Positions 45,668-56,300 of a stretch of DNA of 64,000 bases are shown here, piece by piece. Where the stretch lies: positions 108,303-172,302 of the forward strand of contig JAIWNE010000066.1 in NCBI GenBank assembly GCA_025331445.1. Reading direction: 5' to 3'. The position numbers and the translations under genes were made by a program. The notes below the pieces were generated by a model. The model worked only from the letters and a program-made list of their open reading frames with translations. It did not search any database and had not been told where the DNA came from. Numbering within the stretch: position 1 is the stretch's first letter; the number at the start of each line of letters is the position of its first letter. Source of the stretch: Blakeslea trispora. Its lineage: Eukaryota > Mucoromycota > Mucoromycetes > Mucorales > Choanephoraceae.

Positions 45668-47593
45668 TTAATTTTCATCAATGAACTGATTGATATAATC
45701 CATCACTTTCTCAAACTCTTGAGGACCTAAAGCAGGATTATATTCTTTACTTTCATTCTCTCTTTGGATAGAATCCAGAAGGTCACTACGATTATTGAAA
45801 CGTCTATCAGCTTCAAGTCTTTCTTCATTAGAATCCTGATCATCAAATATCATTGGCAAACCATAAATACCAATACCCAAAGAGGACATGAAATCAGTAC
45901 CAATACTGAGATCATACTCATTACTATTAGTTAAATTCATCACTTCGAATTCGCGCTGAATAGTCTGATTATTACAAGTACCAATTCTCTTCACAAAAGA
46001 AGTACTATCAGCCAAACGAATAAAAAACTTATGAAAATTACTCTTATTCACTAAATTTTTATTGATGTGCTCAATATAACTAATCTCTATCTTATTCTTC
46101 AAACAAAACTCTACATCCACAGAACTAAAGGTGGCACCACAATCCAATAAGGAGTATGTTCTAATAGAATTGTTTACAAGAATAGGAAAAACAATATTAG
46201 TGCTTACTTCTTTAAAGTCTCTCTTGATGACTACATCTTTTTGATTAGACTTACACTTCAAAGCCATGTTGGCCAAAGCACTAGTATTCTCGTCATGCGA
46301 CGCCCATTGAGATGCACCAGCACCAGATTTAAAGTCCGAGGGACTTGCTGAGTTGCCAGAACGGACCGCCATTCTCGAAACCTTTTCTTGCAAGTTTCTT
46401 TCCCTTTCAGAACACAAGTGACCAGGGACCCAAGGAGCACGACAAGCATAGCACACCTTCTTTCTCAACGCATCGTTGAAATTCCAAGACTTCTTGGACT
46501 TGCCTTGATGGTCCTCACCAGACGACACACGCTTCTTACCCTTACGGTCTCCAGAGCTCTCACCAGAACCAAAAGAGTTTCTCACAGCAGCATGCTTCTT
46601 GTCACCAGGATTGTTCAACCAAGACGCAGAGTCACTAGTGGTGGCACTCAACAAAGCAATCATGTCCTCGATCTTCGAAGGCATGTTGGTACCATAGTTG
46701 GCAGACAACGGAATCAGAGAGACATCTCTCACCTCGGGACGAAGGTTCCACCAGAAACAAAGAACCAACTGCACACCATCTTCCATACATGCTTGTCTAC
46801 GAGCCTTCTGAAACTTGGCACCAAACGAACGCACAGATTCACCCTTCTCTTGCTTCATTCGCCAGACGCGACCCATGTTCAAGAACTTTCTAAAAGGCGT
46901 ATCATAGTGATCAAACAAAATAGCTTCGGCCTGCTTCCAATTGAGCTTCTTGTTCTTTAGCTTCTCTTCAAACCAAGAACGCTCCTCTTTGTTCAAACAA
47001 ACAGGCAAAAGACGCTCCCAATTATCATCCAATGATAATGAATGGGCTTCCAATACTGTCATAAACTCCTGACAAAAGTCATACACGGAGTCGAAAGTCT
47101 CTTTATTGCCTTTGATGACTACATCAGAAGACAACTGCAAAAAAGGTAGGTTGGAGAGAACAAGCACGCTTTTCTTGTCCTCTTGACCAGAAGAACCAGA
47201 CACAGGAGAATTCACAGTCTTGACAACCTTGAGTACCTCTTGAGCATCCTTATAGAGCCTTTCTTCTTCTTTCATATAGTCAAAAGCCATCTTCGTAGAT
47301 TCAGCATTGGGACTTTCCTTTGAGACCTTCAAGTAATGACCCAGAGCAATCATATACAGGTTTCTCTTGCGCTCAAAGTCTTGCTGAGCTGACTCGACCA
47401 AAGTAGCAGCGGCTTCCTCAACATTGATGTTGATCATAACATCCTCATTTTGCTCAGCAGGAGCATTTTCCATTTCCACATCTTGACTGTCAGAAACAGA
47501 AGTAGCAGGGACAACAGGAGACACAGGAGAAGCAACACCAGCTTCAACAGCAACAGGGGAGTTAACAGGAGATTGTTCAATAGAGGCAGACAT
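45668..47593 (-). CDS. gag: gypsy-1 gag-protease polyprotein
   Basis: 641 aa from the ATG at 47593, 21 nt inside the 5' LTR. N-terminal Pro/Val/Ser-rich region, helical capsid-like part (WERLLPVCLNKEERSWFEEKL, FLNMGRVWRMKQEKGESV), then a zinc knuckle CYACRAPWVPGHLC of the C-x2-C...H-x-C kind. A retropepsin domain follows: YSLLDCGATFSSVD, where most family members have DTG or DSG, and GTDFMSSLGI. The ORF ends in TAA; the pol frame continues in phase after it, and gypsy-2 has a sense residue at the aligned place. So TAA is either a point mutation or a readthrough stop. Confidence 0.88.
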   Translation of the reverse strand: MSASIEQSPVNSPVAVEAGVASPVSPVVPATSVSDSQDVEMENAPAEQNEDVMININVEEAAATLVESAQQDFERKRNLYMIALGHYLKVSKESPNAESTKMAFDYMKEEERLYKDAQEVLKVVKTVNSPVSGSSGQEDKKSVLVLSNLPFLQLSSDVVIKGNKETFDSVYDFCQEFMTVLEAHSLSLDDNWERLLPVCLNKEERSWFEEKLKNKKLNWKQAEAILFDHYDTPFRKFLNMGRVWRMKQEKGESVRSFGAKFQKARRQACMEDGVQLVLCFWWNLRPEVRDVSLIPLSANYGTNMPSKIEDMIALLSATTSDSASWLNNPGDKKHAAVRNSFGSGESSGDRKGKKRVSSGEDHQGKSKKSWNFNDALRKKVCYACRAPWVPGHLCSERERNLQEKVSRMAVRSGNSASPSDFKSGAGASQWASHDENTSALANMALKCKSNQKDVVIKRDFKEVSTNIVFPILVNNSIRTYSLLDCGATFSSVDVEFCLKNKIEISYIEHINKNLVNKSNFHKFFIRLADSTSFVKRIGTCNNQTIQREFEVMNLTNSNEYDLSIGTDFMSSLGIGIYGLPMIFDDQDSNEERLEADRRFNNRSDLLDSIQRENESKEYNPALGPQEFEKVMDYINQFIDEN

Positions 47594-47614
47594 GGTAGAA
47601 TTCAAACTAAAAAA

Positions 47615-48047
47615 TGTGATATTTAGGTATGAAAATAGATAAAGGTTTTAGGAGGAAAAATATAGTAAGTAGTTTGAGACTGTTTTACGTATGCCTTTAT
47701 TATGAACAAAATAAATGAGAGTATTTATACCAATTGCTATCTACTATTGCTATTACGTCTTTGACTTCCTTTAGTCTTTACTCTTTACTAAATCTGGATA
47801 TTCAAGAGAACAATGTCATAGACTAGTTTGTGTCACCTTTAATGACATATTGACATTTTACTTTCTTTAGCAAGACTTATTGCTTATCATCTTCTTTAGT
47901 CCAGATTCATAGCACTTGCTTATGAAATCATTCTAGACTGACATAATGTTGATAGGATTACTTAATCCAATTATGATGTAGATCTTTATATACAAAAATA
48001 GACTTCAATTCTTAAGGAATTCATGTTCAGACAAGCCAAACACGACA
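47615..48047 (-). repeat. 5' LTR of gypsy-1 (433 bp)
   Basis: Minus-strand promoter LTR, TG...CA. TATAAATA lies at 47729-47722 on the minus strand, with AATAAA about 30 nt downstream. Followed by AGTCA duplication at 48048-48052. Confidence 0.93.
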
Positions 48048-48204
48048 AGTCAGAGTGAGGAAAATACCTAAGTATTTTGCAAGTATTTTTTATTTTTTAA
48101 GCAGTGAGACTAAAAAATACTTTTTAAAAAGGAAACTCTCCAGCCAAATTTGAGAGTCCGACTTGAAAATTTTTGAGTCAGAGTTGAGTCTCAAGGTTGA
48201 GATA

Positions 48205-48391
48205 CTGGTTTTTGCCTTTTAGTTGGCGCCCTTTGAGATTTTGGATCACGGCTTTTGAGACTGTCTTTGCGGCCTTTGCCAAAAAAAATTGCTTTGATTG
48301 AACTGTAGTTCGCGGTCTTTGAATCGGGCAATAGATATTACTCTTCAAAGAAATGCTTTGCAGAGACATTTCAAAATACAACTCAAAAAAT
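48205..48391 (+). repeat. Left terminal inverted repeat of element C (187 bp)
   Basis: Inverse copy of 52200-52384. The pentamer CTTTG recurs at least six times within it. Confidence 0.9.
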
Positions 48392-48501
48392 ATATTTATG
48401 TGCTTGCTTCAAAATCAAAACGTTTTATATTGCTAATGAGCTTATAATTTTTTTTATTAATTTCTTTTCATAACATATTTCAAACTACGAAATTAATTTT
48501 T

Positions 48502-50027
48502 TTAGAGCATAGGCTCAAGATTTAAACACTTGTCAAAGAAAGTTGTGGCATGTCTAATCCAACCTTCACAATCCGAGACAGTTACTGTTTGTGCGGCTAC
48601 ATCAATTCGGGGAATAAGAGAGTCCTTCTCTATGATTTCGCCTCTGCGCACATGCATCTTTACCTTTGACCACATTTCCTCAATTGGGTTAAGGAAAGGC
48701 GAGTACTTTGGAAGGTACATGCACTTGTACCCACGAGAGACGATCAAATTCTCCACCTCCTTGCTGGTGTGTTGGGGGCGTTATCCATAACCAAGTACCG
48801 GCCTTGCATACCTTGTGTATCCAGAACATCCATAGTTGACCTAAGGAATTGAAGGTAATGGGTGGTTCTTGTACCCACACGGCCGTTCACCACATCAACA
48901 CCGGACTCAGAGAGTTGCAACTTTCTCTTTTTCTTGCCCCCAGAAACAGCAGTTGGTCGACGTACCATAAGATTAACAATGCCCTTCTCGCACATGGCAC
49001 CAATTAGAGAGATGGACACACCACGTTGTGTAGCGACTTCTATCTTTGCAGGAGTACCAGAGACCGAGCGACCAAATGTTCTTTTAATGTTCATATTGAA
49101 CCCAGCCTCGTCGATGAAGATGCAATTCTTCATGTAGTCAAAATCCTCCAAAGAGAGCCAAAGAGAAACCCGATCCTTTCTCAACTGGAGAGTCTCAGCA
49201 GTGTTGCGTGCCTTGGGGAGCTTCTCCAGTTTCTTCATCTTCAAGTTGCGGTGCTTCTTCAGATGCTTTGAGATGGCGTAAATGGTAATCTCCAACCCAG
49301 GAAAAGCCTCCATGACAGCCACTCTTGCTTCGTTAAGGGTAGCATCGGCCTTTTTCTCGTAAAAGTCCAAAAAGAAAAGCGAGTGTGCTTGGAACAGCTT
49401 TTGGTTACCATACTTGCGCTCTTTTGGAGGAGCAGAAACGGGAGCATTTTCTTCTTCATCGCTGTCAATCTCCACGGTCTCCTTCTTTCGTGCTTCTTCC
49501 ATCAGAAGACGAGCCTTACGAACATAGTCCTGGGCAGTACGAACTACGATCCCAGTTTCCCTGGCAGCTTCAGAGCTGAACTTTCCTTCCAAGAAGACCA
49601 AGCGGAAGAGTTCGTTGACCTTTTAAATGAAGAGTGTTATTAGTTTCTTTTCTTAACTTTGTACTGTAGTTTAGTGCTTTACCTGAGTCTCAGTGTACTT
49701 GCGGTACTGAGTCTTTACAATCTGGTGGGCCTTGGGGACTGCATCAACATCAACGCTGCCTTTGGAATTTTTGTTGGCCTTGCTGCCTGCTGTGTTTAAA
49801 TTGACGGCGACAGGCATAAAGTTTGACAATGTCAAAATTTGCTGAACCTCATTGTGAGGGCTGTTGGTATTGACCCATTGCATTTCAACTGCTTGGGCAA
49901 AGTCATCTTGAACGCTACGAGTTTCGCATTGCTCAAAGGCATCAGCTTCAAGTCCTTGAAAGCATTCTTCAACCATAACGCAGTGCTTGTCCATAACAAA
50001 AGAGTAAGAGTTGTTGGTGCTTGACAT
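48502..50027 (-). pseudogene. IS630/Tc1-like transposase of element C, one frameshift
   Basis: Exons in transcript order 50027-49683 and 49619-48502. N-terminal region acidic, then HTH (SSEAARETGIVVRTAQDYVRK). First catalytic Asp in NCIFIDEAGFNMN, second in LVMDNAP, Glu in KYSPFLNPIEEMW. Immediately after DNAP, near 48770-48777, the frame slips by one missing base and resumes as ENLIVSRGYKCMYLP. Exon 2 is 1118 nt where a multiple of three would be 1119, so a single deletion explains it. Confidence 0.88.
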
Positions 50028-50217
50028 TTTTGGTAAGTAGAAAATAATAAGAGTATCAGTGAGAGATATGGAATATTAGAAAGACAAGTTACTCATTTCT
50101 TTTATAGAAAAAAACTAACAGCCATCATCTTGTCAAGAACGACAGCTATGATATCAATGTATGTAATGAACATAGTTGAAACGTCATTAATAATCAGTGG
50201 AAGAGAGTTTTAGACAA
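50028..50217. other. Interior of element C, transposase upstream flank
   Basis: About 190 bp of AT-rich sequence upstream of the transposase ATG; no feature is seen. Confidence 0.5.
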
Positions 50218-50725
50218 GATAATGATAAGCGCAGAGTACATAAAAATCTTAATGAACGTAATAAACGTAATGAACATAATGGCGTAATGAACATTATGAA
50301 CGTAATGGTGTAATAGCGGAGAAAGTCAGTGCACAAGCTGTCAAAATGTGATGTACATAAAAATCTTAATGAACATAATGAACGTAATGAACATAATGGC
50401 GTAATGAACATAAAAAACTTAATGAACGTAATGAACAAAATGAACATAATGATACAATAATGAAGTCGGAGTATATAAATCCAGAAAAAAAACTCTAATG
50501 CACACAAGAACTATAATGAACACAGTGAACATAATGAACATAATGACGCAACACAGTAAGCAAATTTATGAACATAAGTATGTTGATGAACACAATGATA
50601 TCAATGAAAATAATCATATCTATAAGCAGAACAATCTTAATGAACATAACAATATTAATGAACATAATATTTATAATGAACATAACATATCTAATGAGCA
50701 TAACGTTTTCAATGAACATTGCATT
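50218..50725. repeat. AATGAAC-type tandem repeats inside element C
   Basis: Many copies of AATGAACRT-like 9-mers. A higher-order duplication of about 115 bp starts near 50237 and 50351 (both beginning GTACATAAAAATCTTAATGAAC). From about 50637 to 50725 the unit is 18 bp (AATGAACATAAYATWTNT). ORFs on both strands here only reflect the repeat period. Confidence 0.85.
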
Positions 50726-51179
50726 TTTGATAAACAGAACGATCATACTGAAGAGAGTAATTTTTTAAAAATCAAAAAGTTCTCATACAATGCAACATAA
50801 CGGACACTATCATACTGCTTCTACAACGAAAGAATAGTTGCAAGTAAAAGCAGAAGATGGACGTAATTTGTGTACTGACATACTTGCGAAGCAAAAAAAA
50901 ATTAAAGAGCGCATCAAAAATTTAAATTCAGTGAGCGCGAAATAATGTTCTACAGGCTCGCGAAGACTTTAAAAGGAAAAGGGCAACACCTATTACCTCA
51001 ACGGAGCACAGACGGTATGACAAAGAGGGAAGGCATTACGTATCGTCATAGTCATAAAATGTAATTGCTTTCAGGGACATAAAGGATAGCCAAAGAAACT
51101 GCGCTGTCATTTACAGTAAGGTTTATAAGCCAACAATGCTTGTTTACGTATATAACACTGATCTACAAAATCTTTTAAT
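50726..51179. other. Interior of element C, no recognised feature
   Basis: 450 bp between the tandem repeats and the HTH remnant. No ORF with coding character is seen. Confidence 0.5.
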
Positions 51180-51697
51180 TTGCTGAAGCTTTTTTATACG
51201 TTTATTACATCAATGATATTCTCTACACTTGTCAAGAAAAACAAGAAGGCGCAAGAAGCGATCTCTACGCAAGAAGCAATTCCTTCGCAAGATTCAGCTA
51301 TATCGGTTGAAACACCAACTGGATTTAGCTTGAATGAAAAAACGAACTACGACGAGTTGCCGCAATCGATCGTTCAACTGGATTCATCTTTTAACCAAAA
51401 CTTGAGACTAGAAGATAGTGCATCCACAGCAGAAAAGGCTTCTGAAACACAAGAAAAGTATAAGTCTGCAAAAAGAAGAAGAACTACACAGAGGAAGATA
51501 CCCATAACTGCCTCCACTTATACTTTGATATGGGCTTGACAATACGAGAGATTCATCACATAACAGGAATGTGTATAGGATCTATTCAACTACGTGTCAA
51601 GAAACAGAGAAAGAAATACCCTGAAAGACGTAGAGACATCAAAGTTACAGATGAAATGATTGACAACTTAAAGCAGCTTTGCGTGAGGCAAATCTAA
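51180..51697 (+). pseudogene. Transposase-like HTH fragment inside element C
   Basis: An ORF (51180-51539, Ser/Glu-rich) slips frame near 51470 and continues as KKNYTEEDTHNCLHLYFDMG, LTIREIHHITGMCIGSIQ and LRVKKQRKKYPERR to a stop at 51697. The pattern (YT-E...L-F-G...REI...TG...S-Q-RVKK) parallels the HTH regions of the A, B and C transposases. No DDE domain follows. Either a relic of another IS630-like element or a separate small DNA-binding gene with one frameshift. Confidence 0.6.
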
Positions 51698-52199
51698 AAA
51701 CAAATAGCTTTACACTTTTGATAAAGCTTGCTTTTGTGAGCATTTTTACTTTACAATTTTAAGAGTGATGTTTGAACGAATAGCTATATATATGCGTAAC
51801 TTAACAGCTGAATTGCTGTATTCTAAAACCAAGTGCGTATAAACTAACTTGTGGAAATTCCTGCAAGTGTAAAGTGTTTTTGGAAACTGAACTGTAAAAC
51901 GCTCAACATTTTAACTCTTCTATTCACTACGTATGTAAACATCAATGCAAATATATTACCAAATACACTCTAATTATTCCATACAACTTTAACTTCAAAC
52001 GTATGACCTACGAACGCTTTCAAAAAAAATTATTTAAGAGTGGTAAGTAGATTGTGTTGTTGCTTATGTAGAATTGCGTTAGAACATTTAGTTGTTAATG
52101 TATAACCAAAAAACTTCTTGATCGCTATTTGAAAAACATATATAAAATATTTCAAAAACCAAATATATGTGCTTTAGATTACTTCTGATGGCGAAATTG
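51698..52199. other. Interior of element C, no recognised feature
   Basis: 500 bp of AT-rich DNA up to the right inverted repeat; nothing is seen. Confidence 0.5.
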
Positions 52200-52384
52200 A
52201 TTTTTTGAGTTGTATTTTGAAATGTCTCTGCAAAGCATTTCTTTGAAGAGTAATATCTATTGCCCGATTCAAAGACCGCGAACTACAGTTCAATCAAAGC
52301 AATTTTTTTTGGCAAAGGCCGCAAAGACAGTCTCAAAAGCCGTGATCCAAAATCTCAAAGGGCGCCAACTAAAAGGCAAAAACG
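52200..52384 (-). repeat. Right terminal inverted repeat of element C (185 bp)
   Basis: Inverse copy of 48205-48391 with a 2-bp loss at the outer end; followed by TA at 52385-52386. Confidence 0.9.
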
Positions 52385-52386
52385 TA

Positions 52387-53301
52387 CACACCCAACGATT
52401 TTTTTTCGATTTCAAATCCCCATTTAGTAATGAGGAGAAAGTTGCCTTATAGGGAACTGGACAAAATTTGGGGGTTTTCTCTCACCCCCATGAGCAAAAA
52501 CACATTCCTTTTTGGGTAAACGAGCTCCTCATCCTCCCCCCATTAAATGAGCACTCAGATTTCCCTTTTTGGACTAAACGGTTAATAGCATATAAATGTG
52601 GCTTATATTTTAAAATTATTATTTATTAAAAATGGTTGGATAATAATCAGCGACATAATCGCTTGGATGCCTTGGGCAGGCACTACACAATACGCACTAG
52701 GCACTAGGCAGTAGGCAGTAGGCAATCGATAGCAAGCCTCTCATATGATGAAAGAGCTACAAGTGTAAAGCCAAAAGACAACGCGTATACACCTAGAAAG
52801 AAGAAGTAAAAATTTTAGTTATAAAGTAGATAAAGGGTTTGCTCATCAATAATAGCTTACCTTTGCTCAAAGCAATAGAACTAAGACGTACTCTTACCTA
52901 CGCGATGTAAAAGATGAAGTTAGTAATGTGCAAACGCAAAGAATATTCAACTTGTTGATTTACCTTAAAAACTATACAAGATGTAGACTATTTCTTTCAC
53001 ATCTAAACGAAGTAAATGTTAGTAAACCGACTAAAAATAAGTTGAAGTGTTGGTAAAATACCTTTTTGAAAGCAACGAAAGGAGGATTTATCACTAAAGA
53101 AAAAGCTGCATCAATCAAAATGTGTTATTCTGTAAAAAGTAAGGTACTTACCCTAGAAAGCTAAGAAGAAAGAAGAATGAAAGAAAAAGGAATAACGCCC
53201 AGCTAAAAAAAAACCGTACTAAAAAAAATTACATGGGTACTTAAATAATTTAATTCTTCCAAGTCCCATTTTCTCTCTCTATCTTTTATTTTTACTGTAA
53301 A
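52387..53301. other. Non-coding region between element C and the Plavaka-like gene
   Basis: About 900 bp, AT-rich, with C-rich words near 52425-52550 and one heptamer microsatellite. No ORF; probably old repeat debris or Plavaka 5' region. Inverted termini could not be identified. Confidence 0.45.
52694..52724. repeat. Heptamer microsatellite (CASTAGG)n
   Basis: About four to five tandem copies of CACTAGG or CAGTAGG. Confidence 0.75.
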
Positions 53302-56300
53302 ATGACTAAAGAAAAAGATAAAGACAATCCTGCGACTCCTAGGAGGGAGTTCAACCCTTACTCAACAAAATATAGCTACAGGTTTAAAGAAGACATTAAA
53401 ACGGGACTAACTTATTTGTGTAGTTTATGTCGAAAGGCTTTTCCTAAGAAATACAATGCCGAAAGACATTTAAGAACATGCAACTCAAGTGGAGAAGGAG
53501 AAGTGATTGTTGTTCGAGAGTAAGTGCTTTTAAGTCTTCGCATAACGTTCAAAATACATATACTAACACTTTATTATCAGACCAATTACTGAAAATGTTT
53601 CTCAGAGCTTGGGAACAGGCAACAGCTTCTTTCGTGAATCGCCTTCCGTAGGGTTAATGAACTCTACAAGCGATATTGATATGAATACCGGCTCTTTTTC
53701 TGGACGACCTCTCTTTGGCTTTGGAGACCATTCGGATGACCTCACATTGGACAATGGCTTCTCTATTGAGTCATCTTCTACTGGCGTTCTGAATCGATAT
53801 GAATATATGACAATGGACAATGGCATCTCTTCTGACGTACCTTCGTCTGAACCTATACATCTTTCTGATGAAGAAAGGTAATTATCTCAAGCACTTGGCT
53901 GCATAGACAATATACAAAACAGACTGCTAATGCTACTTTAAATAGTGATGATGAAGAAGAAGTTGAAGAAAATCAATTGGATGATCCGCTGGACTTGCTT
54001 CAGAACATCCAAGGTGGTAATACTGGCGCTTTTTTCCTGAATACTATAGCTCCTCTTATGGATATTCTCGACCATAGCGATGAAGACAGTGTGGACAATA
54101 CCGCCGATGATGTTATGGAGACAATTGCTGATGCCTACCCTGCTGACCCGTTTAGAAATGTCTTGGATTTTGTGTTGATTGCTTTCTTCAATGGAAGCAA
54201 GATGAATCTTTCTATGGCCAAGATCAAATCAATTATGGTTATGATCAGACTTCTGTTCAAGCTCAAGGAAAGAGACAATACTCTGCAACTTCCCAAGACT
54301 GACTATATACTGCACTTCAATGAACGAAAGAACACTCGTATTCCTTGTTTGAATCCTACACGACATACGGGTACGAACAAAAAGAACGAAGTGCATGACT
54401 TCTACATGAACAAGCCTTCGGAGTATTTGAAGTTCTTGATGGCTGATCCTGTGAAGGGTACCCAGTTGACAACTCTGCCCGACCATACTACTTGCGAGAC
54501 AAAGAGTTTCCAACAGGGCGAAAAATGGCGTACTCATGAATCTTTTCAGCAACCAATGACTACACTTGGCAACGGCGATGATATTTGGGTTACCGATCTG
54601 GTTCGAGTAAACTATACTGGCAATTGGGATTGTATTTTGGTGTCGAACTTCTATACCAAGAAGGAAGACTTAAATTTTGAATACATCACATATCTCAATG
54701 GCTTTCCTGTAAAGTTTATTGGTGATAATGCTGGTTTAACTTGTGTGGCTATCGATGAAAATGAATGGGCGTTTCCTCTCTCGTCTGTTTATCAAAAGGT
54801 CGATAAGGTTTGTGATGCTCGTCTCGGTTACTGTTCAGATTCGCTTGATACTGCTTATTGGCCTATTCCTAATGACCACAAGGCACTTCCATTCTGGAAT
54901 GATCAACATAGTGCTTTGAATTTCAAGCGTCAAAAGGCTGATGGTAGTTTCATGAAGGTCATGGTTGCTCGTATTGATCTGTTCTCTGATGATACTTCTG
55001 GTAATCAGTCAAAGCAATACAATGTGTTTGATAGTTATTTGATGACTCCCGCTGCATTGTCCTTCGATGCAAGATCGTCTAAAAATAACACGTACTTTAT
55101 TTGTACTTCGAACAAGAAGCTATCGGCCGTCGATATGCTTCCTGCTTTGGTAGATGATTAGGTAGAACTGGAAAATGGTATTGTTATGTACTCGGTCTCT
55201 CATAACGAAGATGTTCTGGTTGTCGCTCCTCTTCTCTTGATTTCTGGTGATAACTATCGTCAATCTGAGTTGTCGATGCATATTGGAAGCTCTGCTGGTC
55301 ATTTTAGTCGAAAGTGTTTAATGTCTCATCAAGCCAAGCCTAATCGGCCATTACGAAAGAATGCAAGCAGACAATCCCGTCTGGCATACGAGGCAAACAG
55401 AGGCAATCCCAAGCTATTGGCACCGATCAATCATCACGAATGTCAGAAAAGAACAATTGAGGATATTCAAAGTTTTCTACTTACAAGGAATGCCAGATAC
55501 TTGGAAGAAATGAAGAAGAAAGGTTATGGAAAGAATGGCCAAGAACTATTGCGTCTGAAAGCCTTCAACCCTATCTTGGATACTCCCGTGGAACTTTTGC
55601 ATACCTTACCTCTTGGTGTCGGAAAGGGGCTCTTACAGCTCTGGTGGCAGGAAATCTTAACGGTTACTCAGAAAGATCTGCTTCAAAAGGCTATTACTGA
55701 TCAACGCACCTCTCCGGCTTATACAAGAACTTAAGGGCTACTTTGAACCACAACGGCTCTTTTGTTGGTAGGGATTTCAAGCAATTCATCCAGGTGTTGC
55801 CTGCTATTCTTAGACGTTCGATCCCCAACATTCCTAAAGGCCATAAACTTGATCTTATTGCTGAATGTTTTTGATACTCTGGGATCTTTGACATCTTTGC
55901 TTTATATGCGAAGTGTCGAAGGGGAATTGAATGGCTACACCTCTCTCGTTATGTCGCTTGTGAAAGAGCTTTCCAACCGGATTTTCGCTTGAGATAACCA
56001 CTTGGTTATGAATGGTGTATTCGTAGACAAGATCCTGTCATTACAACCCAAGCTTCACTTGCTTCACCACTTGAAAGAAGATATTATTCGTTTTGGTTTG
56101 CCTGTTCACTATGAGACCGAGCATGGTGAACAATTCAACAAGTTTATCCGGGAAGAGATCATGCGTACTAACCGCCATAATCCTTCAAAAGATGTGGCTA
56201 CCAGTTTCGCTTAACAGTTCGCTGTTCATCATGTTGTTAATGGTGGGATCTTTTATTGTTACAAAAAACCCGTCGAGATGGAACTACCGAATCAAAGCGA

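Larger units (their letters stand above)
40365..48047 (-). mobile_element. Ty3/gypsy chromovirus-type LTR retrotransposon gypsy-1, with nested element B
   Basis: 7683 bp bounded by 433-bp direct LTRs (40365-40797 and 47615-48047) and a 5-bp target duplication AGTCA (40360-40364, 48048-48052). Transcription is on the minus strand. Order: LTR, gag-protease ORF, pol ORF (RT, RNase H, integrase, chromodomain), 3' region with nested element B, polypurine tract, LTR. Without B the element is about 5.85 kb. I saw only two differences between the LTRs, so insertion was recent. Confidence 0.95.
48205..52384 (-). mobile_element. IS630/Tc1-like DNA transposon C, 4.2 kb, with extra internal sequence
   Basis: Inverted repeats of 187 and 185 bp (48205-48391 and 52200-52384), near-identical and flanked by TA (48203-48204 and 52385-52386). 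The right outermost bases read AACG where the left end predicts AACCAG, a 2-bp loss. The interior has a frameshifted transposase (minus), about 0.5 kb of tandem repeats and a second HTH-transposase remnant (plus), making it over twice the size of A and B. Confidence 0.85.

Noticed and set aside
50187..50800. Asn/His/Glu and Ile/Met/Phe repeat ORFs inside element C
   Set aside because: Open only because the 9-bp and 18-bp repeat periods avoid stops on both strands.
48178..52452. Identical short ORFs at 48178-48381 (-) and 52210-52452 (+) as a duplicated gene
   Set aside because: They are the two inverted terminal repeats of element C read as protein; no start context or family.
52419..52550. 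Possible MITE-like inverted words (CATTTAGTAATGAGGAG and CTCCTCATCC...CATTAAATG)
   Set aside because: Match too short and interrupted, and no target duplication could be identified.
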